Source of the DNA: Elgaria multicarinata webbii
Lineage: Eukaryota > Chordata > Lepidosauria > Squamata > Anguidae
DNA: 64,000 nt
Assembly: GCF_023053635.1 (NCBI RefSeq)
Contig: NC_086182.1
Coordinates: forward strand, 1,377,001 to 1,441,000
Direction: 5' to 3'
The position numbers were made by a program, and so were the translations under genes. Positions 20,189-32,225 of this stretch are shown here, piece after piece. Within the stretch, counting starts at the first letter, position 1, and each line of letters starts with the position of its first letter. Below the pieces are notes generated by a model. The model did no database searches and had not been told where the DNA came from. It saw nothing but the letters and a program-made list of their open reading frames with translations.

Positions 20189-21094
20189 ATGTTGTAATTG
20201 CATACACAGTTCTAGCATGAGAGCAGTTTGGTGGCATAGCGAGAGGGGAAAGGGCCCCTGCCTTCTGCAAATACAGCCCAGCCCCGGAACATTCCTCCCA
20301 GGATGAGGGCCCTTCTCACCCATCCCACAAAGGGATGAATGGCTCCATTCAGGAGCTGTTTACGCAGTTGCATAAGTCTGTTTCAAGTGTCCCACTCAAC
20401 TAAACGGGAGGCCCAAGTCCCCAGTTAGGTACTCCTGCTTGGAACCAGTGTTTGCAGCGGCAGGGGCGGCCGCAGCGGTGGAGGGTGTGTGTGTGTGTAT
20501 GTGTTAGCCCATCCCTGGGTCTGGAATGCAGAGCTGCCCCCACACCAAGTTCAACCTCCCCGTTGAATGCTGCAGTTTCTACCTCTGAAGCGTTGGCATC
20601 ATTGGGGTAAAAGGAGTCCCGCCACAAGCACCCAGCCCAGGGCATAAGTCTTGTGGCCCCTTGGAGATTGGAATTGTCCCACTCAGCCTGACCTCTAAGA
20701 ATGTGGACTGTGGGCCAGTGGGCCACCACTTCAGCTCTGGTTCCTGCCAGCACCTGAGAAGGTAGCCTTTGCCAACCTCTCAGCCATGGCCCCCTCATCG
20801 GCAAAAGGGAGAGAATAATGCACACTTCAAATAATTTGTTTTTCTAATCTGCACTTTATTGGATTCAAAATTATGATACAAGCAATGTAGCAAGTTAACT
20901 TCAGTAAATGATATTTATCTTATAATGTATTTAATAAATGTTTTCTGTCCATAGAAGAATGATCCTTACTTTTCTAGTATTCAGTACATGCATTGCAGAA
21001 ATCTATTACATTGGTATCTTTATTCATTCTTACATAATTTGGTTATTTAAACAAAATAGTATAATTAGATATATTTTTATGTTCCCTAGGGGAC
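20189..21094. other. No recognised gene
   Basis: A minus-strand open frame at 20825-20400 is uninterrupted for 141 residues, but half of it crosses a CA repeat (20487-20503) and no domain is recognisable. An AT-rich stretch runs from 20830 to 21085. This side would be where the first exons of the microseminoprotein-like gene should lie, and none could be identified. Confidence 0.4.
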
Positions 21095-21228
21095 TTTATG
21101 GCAGCCTTCTCCAATCTGGCTTCCTCCAGATGTTTCCAAGTGCAACTCCCAGCATTCCTGACTATTGGCCATGCTGCCTGGGGTGATGGGTGTTGAAGTC
21201 CAAGATCCCTGGAGGGCACCAGGCTTAC
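21095..21228. mobile_element. Old hairpin MITE ('cccagcat' family)
   Basis: 'ccagatgtttccaagtgcaactcccagcattcctg' and the inverted 'gggtgttgaagtccaagatccctggagggcaccagg' fit the same layout as 15490-15612 and 51980-52097. Confidence 0.5.
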
Positions 21229-21622
21229 ACACCAGTCTGCTGTTTAATGTCCTTGAAGATGGCTGAGGTGTTCGTTCGTTCTCTTGTTTTGTGTGTCTGG
21301 TTTACCATTAACCCCACCCACCCCGGGAAAAACGAAAAAACTATTGTCAAAAATTAGTGGCCATGGGGGTGGAATTAGCTTCCAGACTCCCACAAGTTGA
21401 CCACCCTGATATAAATGTATTGAATTAATTAATTAATTAATTAATTGAAGCTTGACTTGGTCAGCCCATCTGCGTGCCAATATTGCTCAGTATCAAACTT
21501 TTCAGCGAGCGCCTGGAAAAGCCAGGCAGAAGGCCAACCAGCGTCCCTTGGACTCCCCCTCAGCCACTGCCCCGCTCCCTCCCAGCCGCTCTCTCCCACT
21601 CACCTGCCCACTGACCAGCAAG

Positions 21623-21755
21623 ACTTACCTGAAGCCTCCATGCGAACTGCTTTGGCAATGATACGTTCCAATGCCCGCTGTATCAGCTGTGTTTATATAT
21701 CCTGTTGCTTAGCAACACGAAGTTCTTCTCATATCTTCTGTTGCTTAGCAACAAA
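21623..21755 (-). promoter_or_regulatory. Candidate minus-strand promoter: two X-box palindromes, TATA box and a following splice donor
   Basis: TGTTGCTTAGCAACA occurs twice, at 21739-21753 and 21703-21717. It resembles the RFX X-box. GATATATAAAC (reverse complement of 21691-21701) follows at once. About 40 bases on, ATGGAGGCTTCAG is followed by GTAAGT (21628-21623), a perfect splice donor. This looks like a first exon reading leftward, toward the microseminoprotein-like exons, but no connecting exon was found and the short ATG frame does not code a signal peptide. Confidence 0.35.
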
Positions 21756-21792
21756 AAGTTATTCATTGGAATTGTGCCACGCACCCTTAGCA

Positions 21793-21793
21793 T

Positions 21794-21844
<51 letters not shown>
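21793..21844. repeat. (ATAG)n microsatellite
   Basis: About 12 uninterrupted tetranucleotide copies. A separate (AATT)n run of six copies is at about 21423-21446. Confidence 0.95.
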
Positions 21845-22107
21845 AGAGACAGAACTTTAAAAGTCTGGACTGGCGTGTGTGTGTGTAATTTAAGTCATTT
21901 ATGTCGTTTAAGACTGGCACTAAAAAGATAACAGAGTAGATGCCAGGCAAGCTTCCCTGAGGAGCGTGTTCCTATGAGTGAGAGCCACTATGGAAAAGGC
22001 CCTCTCTCCTGTCAGGTAGCAGGATGACCCAGAGGAGGGCCTTGGTCAGTAGTCTCAGCACATGGGTGGGTAGATGTGGGAAGAGGCATTCCTTCAGGCA
22101 CCCAGGT

Positions 22108-22560
22108 CATAGAATCATAGAATAGTAGAGTTGGAGGGGGCCTATAAGGCCATCAAGTCCAACCCCCTGCTCAATGCAGGAATCCACCCTAAAGCATAGT
22201 TGACAAATGGTTGTCCAGCTTGAAGGCCTCTAGTGTGGGAGAGCCCACGACCTCCTTAGGTCATTGGTTCCATTGCCATACTGCTCTGACAGGGAGTTTT
22301 TCCTGATGTCCAGCTGGAATCTGGTAACTTGAGCCCATTGTTCCATGTCCTGCACTCTAGGTTGATGGAGAAGAGATCCTGGCCCTCCTCTGTGTGACAA
22401 CCTTTGAAGTATTTGAAGAGTGCTATCATGTCTCCCCTCAATCTTCTCTTCTCCAGGCTAAACATGCCCAGTTCTTTCACTCTCTCCTCACAGGGCTTTG
22501 TTTCCAGACCCCTGATCATCCTCATGGCTCTCCTCTGAACCCCCTCCAGCTTGTCTGCAT
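22108..22560 (-). mobile_element. CR1 LINE 3' end
   Basis: Reads from the 3' terminus 'catagaatcatagaatagta' through 'caatgcaggaatccacccta' into coding sequence ([20 protein letters not shown] and [20 protein letters not shown] on the minus strand). It is the same subfamily as the long CR1 at 58377-63091, 5'-truncated. Confidence 0.9.
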
Positions 22561-22565
22561 CCTTT

Positions 22566-22790
22566 TTGGGGTACCGTGGCTCAGTGGGAAGGACTATTGC
22601 TTAACAGCAGCCCCCTGCTTGATATGACAAAGGTCCCAGGATCCATCCCACCACTCCCAGGCAGGGCTAGGAAAGGAATCCAGCCTGAAATCCTGGAGAG
22701 CTGCTGCTGCCAGTCAGTGTCAACAATACTGGGCTGGATGGATCAAGGATCTGGCTCAATAGAGGGCAGCTTCCTATAGTCCTCTGTCCC
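22566..22790 (+). mobile_element. tRNA-derived SINE with MIR-like layout
   Basis: 'taccgtggctcagtgggaag' (A box), 'caaaggtcccaggatccatcc' (B-box position), a 'ctgccagtcagtgtcaacaa' core and the tail 'gagggcagcttcctata'. Related copies are at 51545-51735 and 63705-63895. Confidence 0.65.
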
Positions 22791-22959
22791 AAATCACATA
22801 GCGTTTGAAAGATGTGCGTATACTTCACCTGAAATTAGGGATGGCTGAATGTGTCAGTTTCATTTTCCCCTGTGTCTAAAAATTTAGAATCTCAGGATCT
22901 TTGCCTCTCCTTATAACATACATACATTCAAGCTTGGGTTTATATCACTTAGTTGAAGG

Positions 22960-23245
22960 CCAGCCCCACCATTAAGTAGAGTGAGGTGGCCACCTCAGGC
23001 ATCAGCTGCTGAGGGGTAGCAAGTCATGGCAAGGTCCTGGAGGACAGAAGTGTGTGCCCGCCCCGTGGCTCGCCCTGTGCCCCCAGAGCTAGCCAGCTGC
23101 CTTCAGGTGCAGAGGAGGAGGCTGCCCCCGAACCAGGGTTGAAGTAAGATTCAAACACCAGTTCCTGTATGTGGAAGGGTGAGGCAGCCATCCTGCCCCT
23201 TACCTCAGGCAGCAAAACAACTTGGGCCAGGCCAGACTTTGTTGG
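22960..23245. mobile_element. Probable MITE ('cctcaggca' family)
   Basis: 'gaggtggccacctcaggcatcagctgctgagg' on the left and 'ccttacctcaggcagcaaaacaacttgggccaggcc' on the right appear as inverted relatives. A (CACC)n run follows at 23248-23272. Low-confidence call. Confidence 0.4.
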
Positions 23246-23317
23246 TGGCACACCCACCCACCCACCCACCCACCTGCTTGAGATGGGGCACCCCAGGCTG
23301 CCACAGCCACATCAGGC

Positions 23318-23432
23318 TGGATGGCCCTCTGTCGGGGCTGCTTTAAGGTGGATTCCTGCGCTGAGCAGGGGGTTGGACTTGATGGCCTTAGAGGCCCCTT
23401 CCAACTCTCCTATTCTAGGATTCTAGGCTACG
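23318..23432 (+). mobile_element. CR1 LINE 3' end, plus orientation
   Basis: 'tttaaggtggattcctgcgc', 'gggggttggacttgatggcc' and 'ccttccaactctcctattct' are the sense-strand 3' end of the CR1 seen elsewhere in reverse. Only the last ~110 bases are present. Confidence 0.85.
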
Positions 23433-23962
23433 TATCAGCATTGCACTTCATATGCTACGAAGAGCAGCGAGATGAGAGCGCGTGGGATTGCAGACAATCT
23501 TCAGGCTAGATTGAGGGCCACCAGAAAATGGTGTGGAAAAGTCACTTTATGAGAATAGAAAATGGATGTTTCAATCTCTCCTTAGTGGGAGAGAGAGAAG
23601 GGATACATGTTCTCTATAAAAGGGAGTGAGCGAAACCCTTTCCAGACTAACCAGCTAAAATGGAAGCACCCAGAGAACATGCCCCCCCAGAATTTCCCAG
23701 GACTGGAGAGGCTGCAGGGATGGGCAGCAAATTGGAACTCGGGTCTGGGCACCAGCAAAGCCAGCACTGCATCGTCACACTATGTCATAGCTCAGGCCGT
23801 TGCCAAACACACGCAACACTGTTCTCCAAAATCTCCTCAAGTGAAACTCAAGATGCCAGGAACATGCTGCTTCTGCCTGGGTGGGAGCCCCACAGGCTTC
23901 CACCACTGGCTGAGCCCACTGCATGTGCTTGCCCCACGCAAGCCCCACCCTCGTCCAGCAGT

Positions 23963-23971
23963 ACTATAAAA
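23963..23971 (+). promoter_or_regulatory. TATA box of SFTPB
   Basis: CTATAAAAG lies about 45 bases upstream of the SFTPB start codon at 24011, as expected for a TATA-driven lung-specific promoter. CAAG-type NKX2-1 half sites and an AAACACA word (possible FOXA site) occur between 23800 and 23860; those factors are known SFTPB regulators, but the site calls here are inference. Confidence 0.75.
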
Positions 23972-24010
23972 GGGACTCCGTCAGAGGTCTTTGCACATCA
24001 ATGCACAACC

Positions 24011-27000
24011 ATGTGGCAGCTGCTTCTGCTCAGCCTGCTCTGTGGGGGCCCAGGTAAGCACCTTGTGGTGGCAGCGGGTGGGGAGAAATGAAGTGAGCTT
24101 GCTCCCCAAGCTCCAAGGCTCAGGGTGGATGCCGTTTATCAAAAGTCCCCTTTGCACAGTGTGCCTGAGAACCCCTCTGGAACTGGCCTTCTGTATTGTC
24201 CTGCCAAGGGACAAGCAGAATTCTACCCACCTTCTGTGCCAGATCAGAAAGGGATCAGGGGAGAGAATGGAGCATGTAGCGATGAAGTTTTCACTTCTTA
24301 GCCGGATGACCTGCCCCTAGGCAATGCCATCGATTTACATGGTGCTTTGCAGAGTAGCCAAGCAAGAGCAAACTAGTTCCCTGCCCCTAGCAACTTGAAA
24401 TCTAAATTTCAACTGTGCAGAGAGACTAGAGAGAGGAGGAACGGAGAGGCCCTGGCTTATGTCTCATCTGGAGACAAACAGCAGGCGTCCAGCCAGGAGA
24501 CAAACAGCAGGCATCCAGCCAGGAGGACGTTTGCAGGATCCCATGGGTCAAGCCCCCTTTTAGCCATGCAGAAAAGATGTCGACTGGCATCCTTGTCCCT
24601 TCCTGCTTAGACCTTCCCATCCATTGCACCTTGAGTGTCTGCCCTTGCCGCCTTTCATGCCTTTTCCATCTGCTGAAATCTCACCTCAGTTGTAAAACTT
24701 GCTCCTTGGCAGTGCTTTAACATCACCTGAAGTGGTGGCTGAAAGAGAACAAGCATTTACAGTTTCAAGAATAAGAATTTGTTTTGAGACTGGGCCCCTT
24801 GCTGGTCCTCCCTCGCCAAGGCAACAGCGACGTTCCCCTCTCCGGCTTTCCATTCTCTCCCCACGGTCCCGTCACCTCTGTCTCGCTCTCAGCTGCCCCA
24901 GTCGTCCACCTCTCCCACTGCTCTGAGCAGGGGGCCCTCCTAAAGTCTGCACACCGGGAGCGATGTTGCACGGCAGAAGCGCTGCCTCGACGTCACTCCC
25001 TTTGAAAAAGTCAAGGTAAATTCCCAACTTTTTCAAAACGCGACGTCGCAGGGAAGCCCCACCGTGGCTGTGACCCTGCGCTTGTGTCATCTAACCAACG
25101 CAGTGCAGATCCACAGCCCCAGCAGGGCTTTTCCTGACTATAGGTAGCTCCCAGCTCTCGGCCCCACTTGGCCTTACCCGTCCTCCCGGCTCATCTGTCC
25201 CAACACATGCCTGCCTGTGACCTCCTCGCCATCCGGAGGCCCGCTTCTGCCTCCCACCCAGAACACCTCTGGGCTGCCCTCCCACTGGCTCCCTTCACAT
25301 CCCTCCTTAAAGTCCACTTTTTTTGTGAGGCTTTGACACAACACCTCAATCCCCAAATACTGCAGGGTAGGGGGGAGTGGAAAACTTTTTTCTGCAGACA
25401 GCCCATTCCTGCGGGGTTATCTGTGAGGGGCACCCCCTTTCTCTCTCATCCCAAATCAGTTTTCCCTTTCCCCAAAAACCTTTCCCAACCGCAATCTTCT
25501 GATTTAGGAGGAGGAGGATTATGCACACCGCCTTGGGTTCCTTGGAGGCAAAAAGGTGGGATTTAAATACAATAAATAAATAAATATCCTACCCAGAGAT
25601 CACCTCAAATCAGCCCCCCCCCCCACTCATCCAAATTCTGAAGTGGGGTTGATCTCTAGAGTGAGCCCATAACTTAGTCTGAGCACAACCACATATTGCT
25701 TCTCTTGTCTACTACCCCCTGTCTCTGCTTTTTTGCTCTGCACTGATTTTTCATATTGTAAGTTCCTCAGGGCAGGGACCTGCCCTCTTATACTCTCTAA
25801 AGCACCATGTGCACTGATAGCACAATATGAACATAACAGAATAGTCATGATGATCTTTGCCTGTCAAGGGTGGCTCTTGCCCCCACCCCCAAAGTGGTAA
25901 CACTCCGGACTTCACCCCTGACATGCACACATCCTGACCTGGTTGGTTTCATGAAAATTAGGCATAGAATTAGTCTAATTTGTTTCGCCCGAGGGGTTTG
26001 TTTTCAGTTTTCTGTGATACTTTATTTTTCTATCGTCTGCATGAACTCATCTGTAAATCTACCGTTTTACAGAAGGCATTTGTTTATTTTAGAAAGGTGC
26101 TCATAAGTAAAACCTTCTGATCTTAAAAATAGCTGTTCTTATTCATTTGTATTCATTTTTGAGCCTAACAATTCATTGGTGCTAAAATACATGTAGACGC
26201 AGGCTTGGTGACGGTTGTAGGCATTTCTAAATAGCAGGTTCCCTGTCAATTTCCATGAAAACTGACTTTGCAGGAAGGCTGGGTATGAACTTCCTTTAGC
26301 CTCTTTGACCCCTTTTGCAATGGGGGGGCGGGGGCGGTGGTGGCTGTTGTAAGGCTTATAGGGACCTTGCCTGTGAAGTTCTTTGAACACTCCAAAGTGC
26401 TCTGAAAGTACCGAGAGCCTCCCTGGGCGCGATCCCCGATCCCCGTGCAGCTGTTTAGCTTACTGGCCAATCGCCATCTCTCCATCATGGGGAGGCAGCT
26501 AGTTGCCCTGTGCTCTTCGGAAACAGAGCTGGATAAAAATGAGGGAGGGCAGAGAAGGGTTTTGCATCCTGCTATGCTGTTCTGGGCAGGCATCTATGGT
26601 ACCTCAATAAATACTGGTTTAAATAATGTCTTATTATTTATCATTATCATTACTGTTTATTAGGGCTGTGCACCAGCCCCCCGAACCGCTTCGTGGCTCG
26701 ATCTGAAACTTCCTGAACCGCTTTGGGTCGATCCGACCCTCCCCTGACCCGCTCTGGAACCAGATCCAGAGCGAGATCCAAAGGGTTGGATCGAGATTCC
26801 CCCCTGCATTTTGCCCCCCTTCCCCACTTATTTGCCTCCGCAGCAGGTGGCAGAGGCAGGTAAGTGGGGACAAAATGGGTGGTGAATAAGCCCCCTCCCC
26901 CCTTACCTGGCTCCGCCACCGTCGCCACACAGACTGCGCCGCCACCGGTGGCGCCAGGTAAGCCCCCCTCCCCCCACTTACCTGCGTTCAGAGCTCCAGA

Positions 27001-30000
27001 TCGAGGCGATCCACTTCGCCACGATCCACAGCTCCCCCGACCCGATTCGGATCCACCCTTAGCAGATGCAGATCAGGTCGCTCCGCTCCCAATTCGGGGA
27101 TCCAAATCGGAGCAGAGCACAGCCCTATTATTTATATACTAGTTCTCATTGGGGGGGAAATCCTAATTCGGATATGTAAGTGCTAGACTCTTTGTATGTA
27201 TGACATTGCACTGCCGTTAAACCATCTAAAAGGAACGAAGGAACCACTGGATATTTTACAGATCTCATCCACGGCACAGAAGCCTTCCCCACGCCCCCTC
27301 CCACCCCAGTAGCAGCAAGGGGGCCCGTTTGCAGCAGCCTAAGAGCCCCGTCATCGTCTGTCCGATGGCTGAGTCCCCTGGGCCACTGAAAGTCAGGAAA
27401 TGTGAATTGGGGGGGGGGATCGCAAGGGAGATTTGGACCAGGGCTTGGGGTGAAGCTATAAAAAGCCTCATCCCACGTTGCCCAGCCTCGGTCGGGGGTT
27501 GGCAAGCCGCGTGGCACATCTCCCTTCCCCTTGTATCAAGTCTACCTCAGGCCGGGTCACATTGTACGGGCAGTGTCCAAGTCCTGGCCTTCTCCTTCCC
27601 TTTCCAGCCCTGGCCAGGAAGATCTCTGTCCAGAGCGAATGCATCAAGGGTGCTACGTACTGGTGCAATAACCTCATGACAGCCATCCAATGTGGTGCAT
27701 TGGAACACTGCGTGGAGGCTGGTTGGAACCGCGCCACCAAGGTAGGTACCTGCTACGTGTGCGCTCCGCCAGGACGCCTGGACTTCCATGGCTTGGTGGT
27801 CATCCTGGCTGAGTGGAGGGGGGGAGGAAAGACGCTGTGGGTGGGTGTGGAGCTGCTTGGGAAAAGCCGCAGCTGGACCTGCAGGGCTCTCTGCCCACGG
27901 GGGAGGGGGCATGGGAAGGCGGGGGAGGGGCAGCACTGGTCTGTGCCCTGACAAGAGCTTTTTGAGGTTGCCCCCAATCCTGACGGACCAGTTGAGTTTT
28001 TCTTACAGGAGGACACCTGTGCAGACTGCAAACAACTTGCCACCATCCTCATTCGCATGGCCAAGGAGTCAAGCTTTAAGGTGATTAATGCAGCCAGAGA
28101 GAGAGAAGCTTCTCACAGAATTCACGCCTGCAGAGTTGGAGCTTACACAGCTGGCCTTATCTTGGGGAAGTTTAACTTCAAAGGCTTCAAATGGGGCATC
28201 ATCCTTACTACAAGGTTAACCCCTGTCGAACCTTAGTTATTAGAATGCTGACTAGTTCAGCATCCCTTAGAGCAGGCAGTCATAGCAAAAATAAACTCAT
28301 GTATCTGAAATAGAGGCACAGTGGGTTTCTAGAACACAACTTATAAAGGCATATACTACATATGTACTTGAGGTCAGGATGGCTACGTATTGGCTTTCAA
28401 GCCTGCCACACGCTCTGTACGGGGGTAGACTGCAGGAGGGAGTGGGGAAGTGGGCCCACCCATCAGAAATGTCTTGGTCAAAGGCAAAAGTGGGTGCCAC
28501 CGTCCTGTCATTCTGTGTTTCTAGTCCTTATGCAATGCACAATTTGTGCCAAATTAGGGAAGGGCGTGTGTCCCGAGGCGGGCTGGCAGGATGTCGTCAC
28601 AGCCTCCTAGCCAGTCCACAGTCCATCTGGTGGACGCCTCCTCACCTTCCTCCCCTCTGCAACCTCTCGCTCCCTAGGAAGTATTGTGTGAGTTCCAAGC
28701 TGTCAGGCCAGGTCCCAAACCAAGGAAGACAGGAAGAACGGAACAAACACCAATTCCTCCAACTCCCACAGCTGGGAACCTATGCAGCATGCGGCCTTTA
28801 TGTATAATTACTCAAATTCCAGATTGTTTTTTTACTGCGCAGTTTAAGATCGTAGTATATTATTTATTTAATTGATATCCTGCCCTAATAATAATAATAA
28901 TAATAAATAATAAATAATAATAGTTTCAACCAAAACTATAAACTTGTAAACTTATAGTAAAATAACTCTCACTAGTACTCTGTTTAAAAAACATTAGTGG
29001 GTTAATCACATGAATTTTAATTAATCCGTGAGATCTGTATATACCTGATAGGAATACCTCTACAGTCATGAGGATGAAAGGCTTTTAGGTGATCCGCCTC
29101 CCCCTCCCCCTCCCCCTCCCCCACCTGCTGCCATCCTGATGTTTGGGGCTTCAGCTTCCATTAGCACCAGCCAGGTTGCGAGGGGCCGTGCTGGAGGCCT
29201 GAGCTCCCCTCCTGGGTGAGAGAGATGGAAGGGGAGCTTGGCCCTCCTGCCGGGGGCTTGATCTGCATTTCTCTGAAGGGGGGTTGCCTTTTCCCCTCCA
29301 GACCCTGCGACGTGACACATCAGCCGTAGCCTTTTTAATGGGTCAAAAGCACGTTAAGGGCCACATCTGGGGGATGCATGGAGCCCCTGGAGCAGTGGGG
29401 CCTGTTGTGAACGGGGTGGTCAACCTGACCCCTCAGGAGGCCTGTTGGAGGAATAACCCCCGGAGAGAGGGCTGGGGCGTGGTCCTGCCCCGTCTCCCCT
29501 CGCTGCCTCCCCGCTGCGTCACGCTTTTCTTCTGCCTGCGCAGACCTCCATCCAGCAGTACTTGGAGCAGGAGTGCAGGGCTTTGCCCTTGCAGACGCTG
29601 GTGCCACGGTGCCAGGATCTGGTGGACACCTACTATGCTGACTTCATCACCAGCCTGGAAGGACAGCTGGTAAGCAGCCCAGTCCCCCGCAAGGCGGAGC
29701 TGGGGGGTGGGGGAGGCTGCTCTCTCTCTCTCTCTCTTTCTCTCTCCCTCTCCCTCTCTCTCTCTGGAGGCCAGGCGGGGGCCAGGGGCTCCTTGGAAGG
29801 CAACGGAGCAGCCAGTGTACACCCCTGGCCCATTCCACTGAGAAGGTCTCCTGTGCAACAAGCCGCTGGCCCAGTACCCATTCCCTTGGGTGGGGCTCGT
29901 GCGGGAGAACTTCCCAGGTCCCGGGCTGCCAGGGCGGCTCATTTCTCTGGCCTTTCTGCCCTTCAGACCCCCGGCAAGATCTGTGGCAAGCTAGGCCTCT

Positions 30001-32186
30001 GCCCGTCTGACCCACTGGGGAGCGAGGACATCTTGGCCGCGCCGGCACCGGTGATGGAGCAGCTGCTCCAGGGCCAGGCTCCCACCCTGCCCAGCAGCCA
30101 TGCCCAGGTGAGGGCTCCCTTCCAACCACGTCTACTCCAGGGAGTCTGTGGCCAGGCACGAGCCCAGGCAGCGGTCTAGGATGGCACCGGGCCTGCGGAA
30201 GCGCAGCTGCCGGGGCAAGAGGAGAGGGACAGCGGCGCGGAGTCCAGAGAGCCACCAGGTGCTCCCACACCTGCCCCGGGCCGTCTACTCTCCTGAGGGG
30301 AATATTCCAGGGGAGGGGAGGGGAGGGGAGGGCGGCGCCAGGCCCCTGTTCCTCCCAGGTGGGCTCTTCCTGCCCCCCAGGGCCATCTTCCACCAACTGC
30401 CCTGTGGGGAGGAGCCGGATGGTTTATTTAAGTAGTTGTTTTCTGAGATGGTTAACTCCTGTTTATTGCGATGTTGTTCTTTTTAGGTTAATGGTAAGCC
30501 GCTTTGGTGGGATTTGCTTCCTGAAAGGCAGCATATAAATCGTTGCCATAGAGGAGTCAAATAAAAGGTGGTGGCGGTGGCGACAGTGGCGGCGCTGCAC
30601 AGAACAGGCCCGCGCCGCCTCACGGGGCTGCTAGGGCGGGTTTCTCCAGCCAGGAGATGGTTGTTGCTCGACGCTTGCAGTTCTTCCTTTCCCCAGGCCA
30701 GTCCCAGGGAGCAGCTGCCCATCCCACTGCCCACGTGCTGGCTGTGCAGAACCTTTGTAGGCAAGATGGAATCTGCCATCCCCAAGGTATCGTGCCTGTT
30801 CCTCCGCCTTCTGCCTCAATCCGTGTGTGAGTCGGGGGCAGAACAGACCCTCCAGGGGGCTGGAGGGCAAGCGTTCAGGGCAGCCCTTTGCCCCCAGTGA
30901 ACGGGAACTCATGAATGGGGAGGACGTGCAAGTCTGGTGGTTCCAGTTGCAGAGCCGGGGCCCTTCTCTCCCCCAGGCACCTGCAGCAGAGGCCGGGCCA
31001 CCCTCTGTCTCAGGGATGCTGCCGTTGCCTCCTGCGGCGTGGTGCCAGGCGGTGGACTAGCTGAAGCGGAACGTGATCTGCCGGAAATTCAGGACACCCA
31101 AAAGGAAGCACTTGGCGTATAGCGCATAGTTAACCTCTGGCATTTGCTGTCACGAGAGGTGGTGATGGCCACGGCTTTGATGGCTTTAGAAGGGGGAGGA
31201 GACAAGTTTGTGGAAGAGCAGGCAGGGAGGGGTGTGCAGCCCCCAGGTGGAGGCAGAATGCCCCTGAATGCCGGTCGCTGGGGAGCACGCTCCCCTTCAC
31301 GCCCTGCCTGGGGGCGTCCCGCAGGCACTTGGAAACCAGCTGCTGGGCAAGTTGGACCTTTACTGTGATCCAGCAGAGCGGTTCTTGTGGCTGCAGCGAA
31401 TGGATGCTGTGGACAAAGCCTTGAGAGCCCCCCACCCCACCCGCAACTTCTCCAGCACTGCAGTGTCAATTCAGCTTCCAAGTCGCTTTCCGCCCCAAGC
31501 AGTCCAGATGCTGGGCAGGCATCTCCGACGTCACCCCACCTGCCTGTTCTTTCCCTAGGCCGCTATTGGCAAAGCCATATCCAAACTGTGCCTCGTGACG
31601 CCTGGAGCCATCGCAGGAATGTGCCAGTGCCTGATGGAGAAATACACAGTGATCATTGTGGACATGATTATGGGCAAGCTGGGGCCACAGCTGATATGCG
31701 GGATGATGCTCATGTGTGCTACTGAGGAGAACTGTGGCCCAGGTAGAGCCCTTCCCGAGCCGTTCCTGAAGCAGGCTGGGCACGGGCACAGCAGGGGTGG
31801 GTGGGTCTGTGCCTCGTGAACCTCTCTCCCCCCCCCCCCCGTTGCCAGTTCCCATGTACACACAGAGCCTCCTCAGAGAACATGAAGGCCAAGATGGCAA
31901 TCAGTGTGGGCTGTGGGGGTGACGCCCACGCAGCAGAGGCAGAAAGGGCTGGGCTGCTCCAGAATTTAATGTCACGTGCGACCCTTGGTGGGTGTAAATA
32001 CACACAGGCTCCGACAAGGCCCTCTGTACTTGGATTTCCAGTAGAGAAAGGCGGCCCACAAGTCCTGACTGGAGCTCCACGTGGCTTCTTTGTGTCCATA
32101 TTTCCTCCAGTCGCCTTGGGCCACTTGCAAAGAACTCTCTCCCCACCCCCAAACTCCTGGAGTTGAGCCTGACAAGGGTCAGCTAT

Positions 32187-32225
<39 letters not shown>

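Noticed and set aside
20400-20825. 141-residue minus frame as a possible first exon of the microseminoprotein-like gene
   Set aside because: It has no signal peptide and no matching splice phase, and part of it crosses a CA repeat.
24001-24060. Upstream ATG at 24001 as the SFTPB start
   Set aside because: That frame ([11 protein letters not shown]) stops at the splice donor and gives no signal peptide. The ATG at 24011 codes a typical hydrophobic leader and keeps phase with exon 2.
29562-30396. Frames of 205 and 249 residues on both strands
   Set aside because: They overlap SFTPB exons 4-5 and the CT microsatellite in wrong frames.
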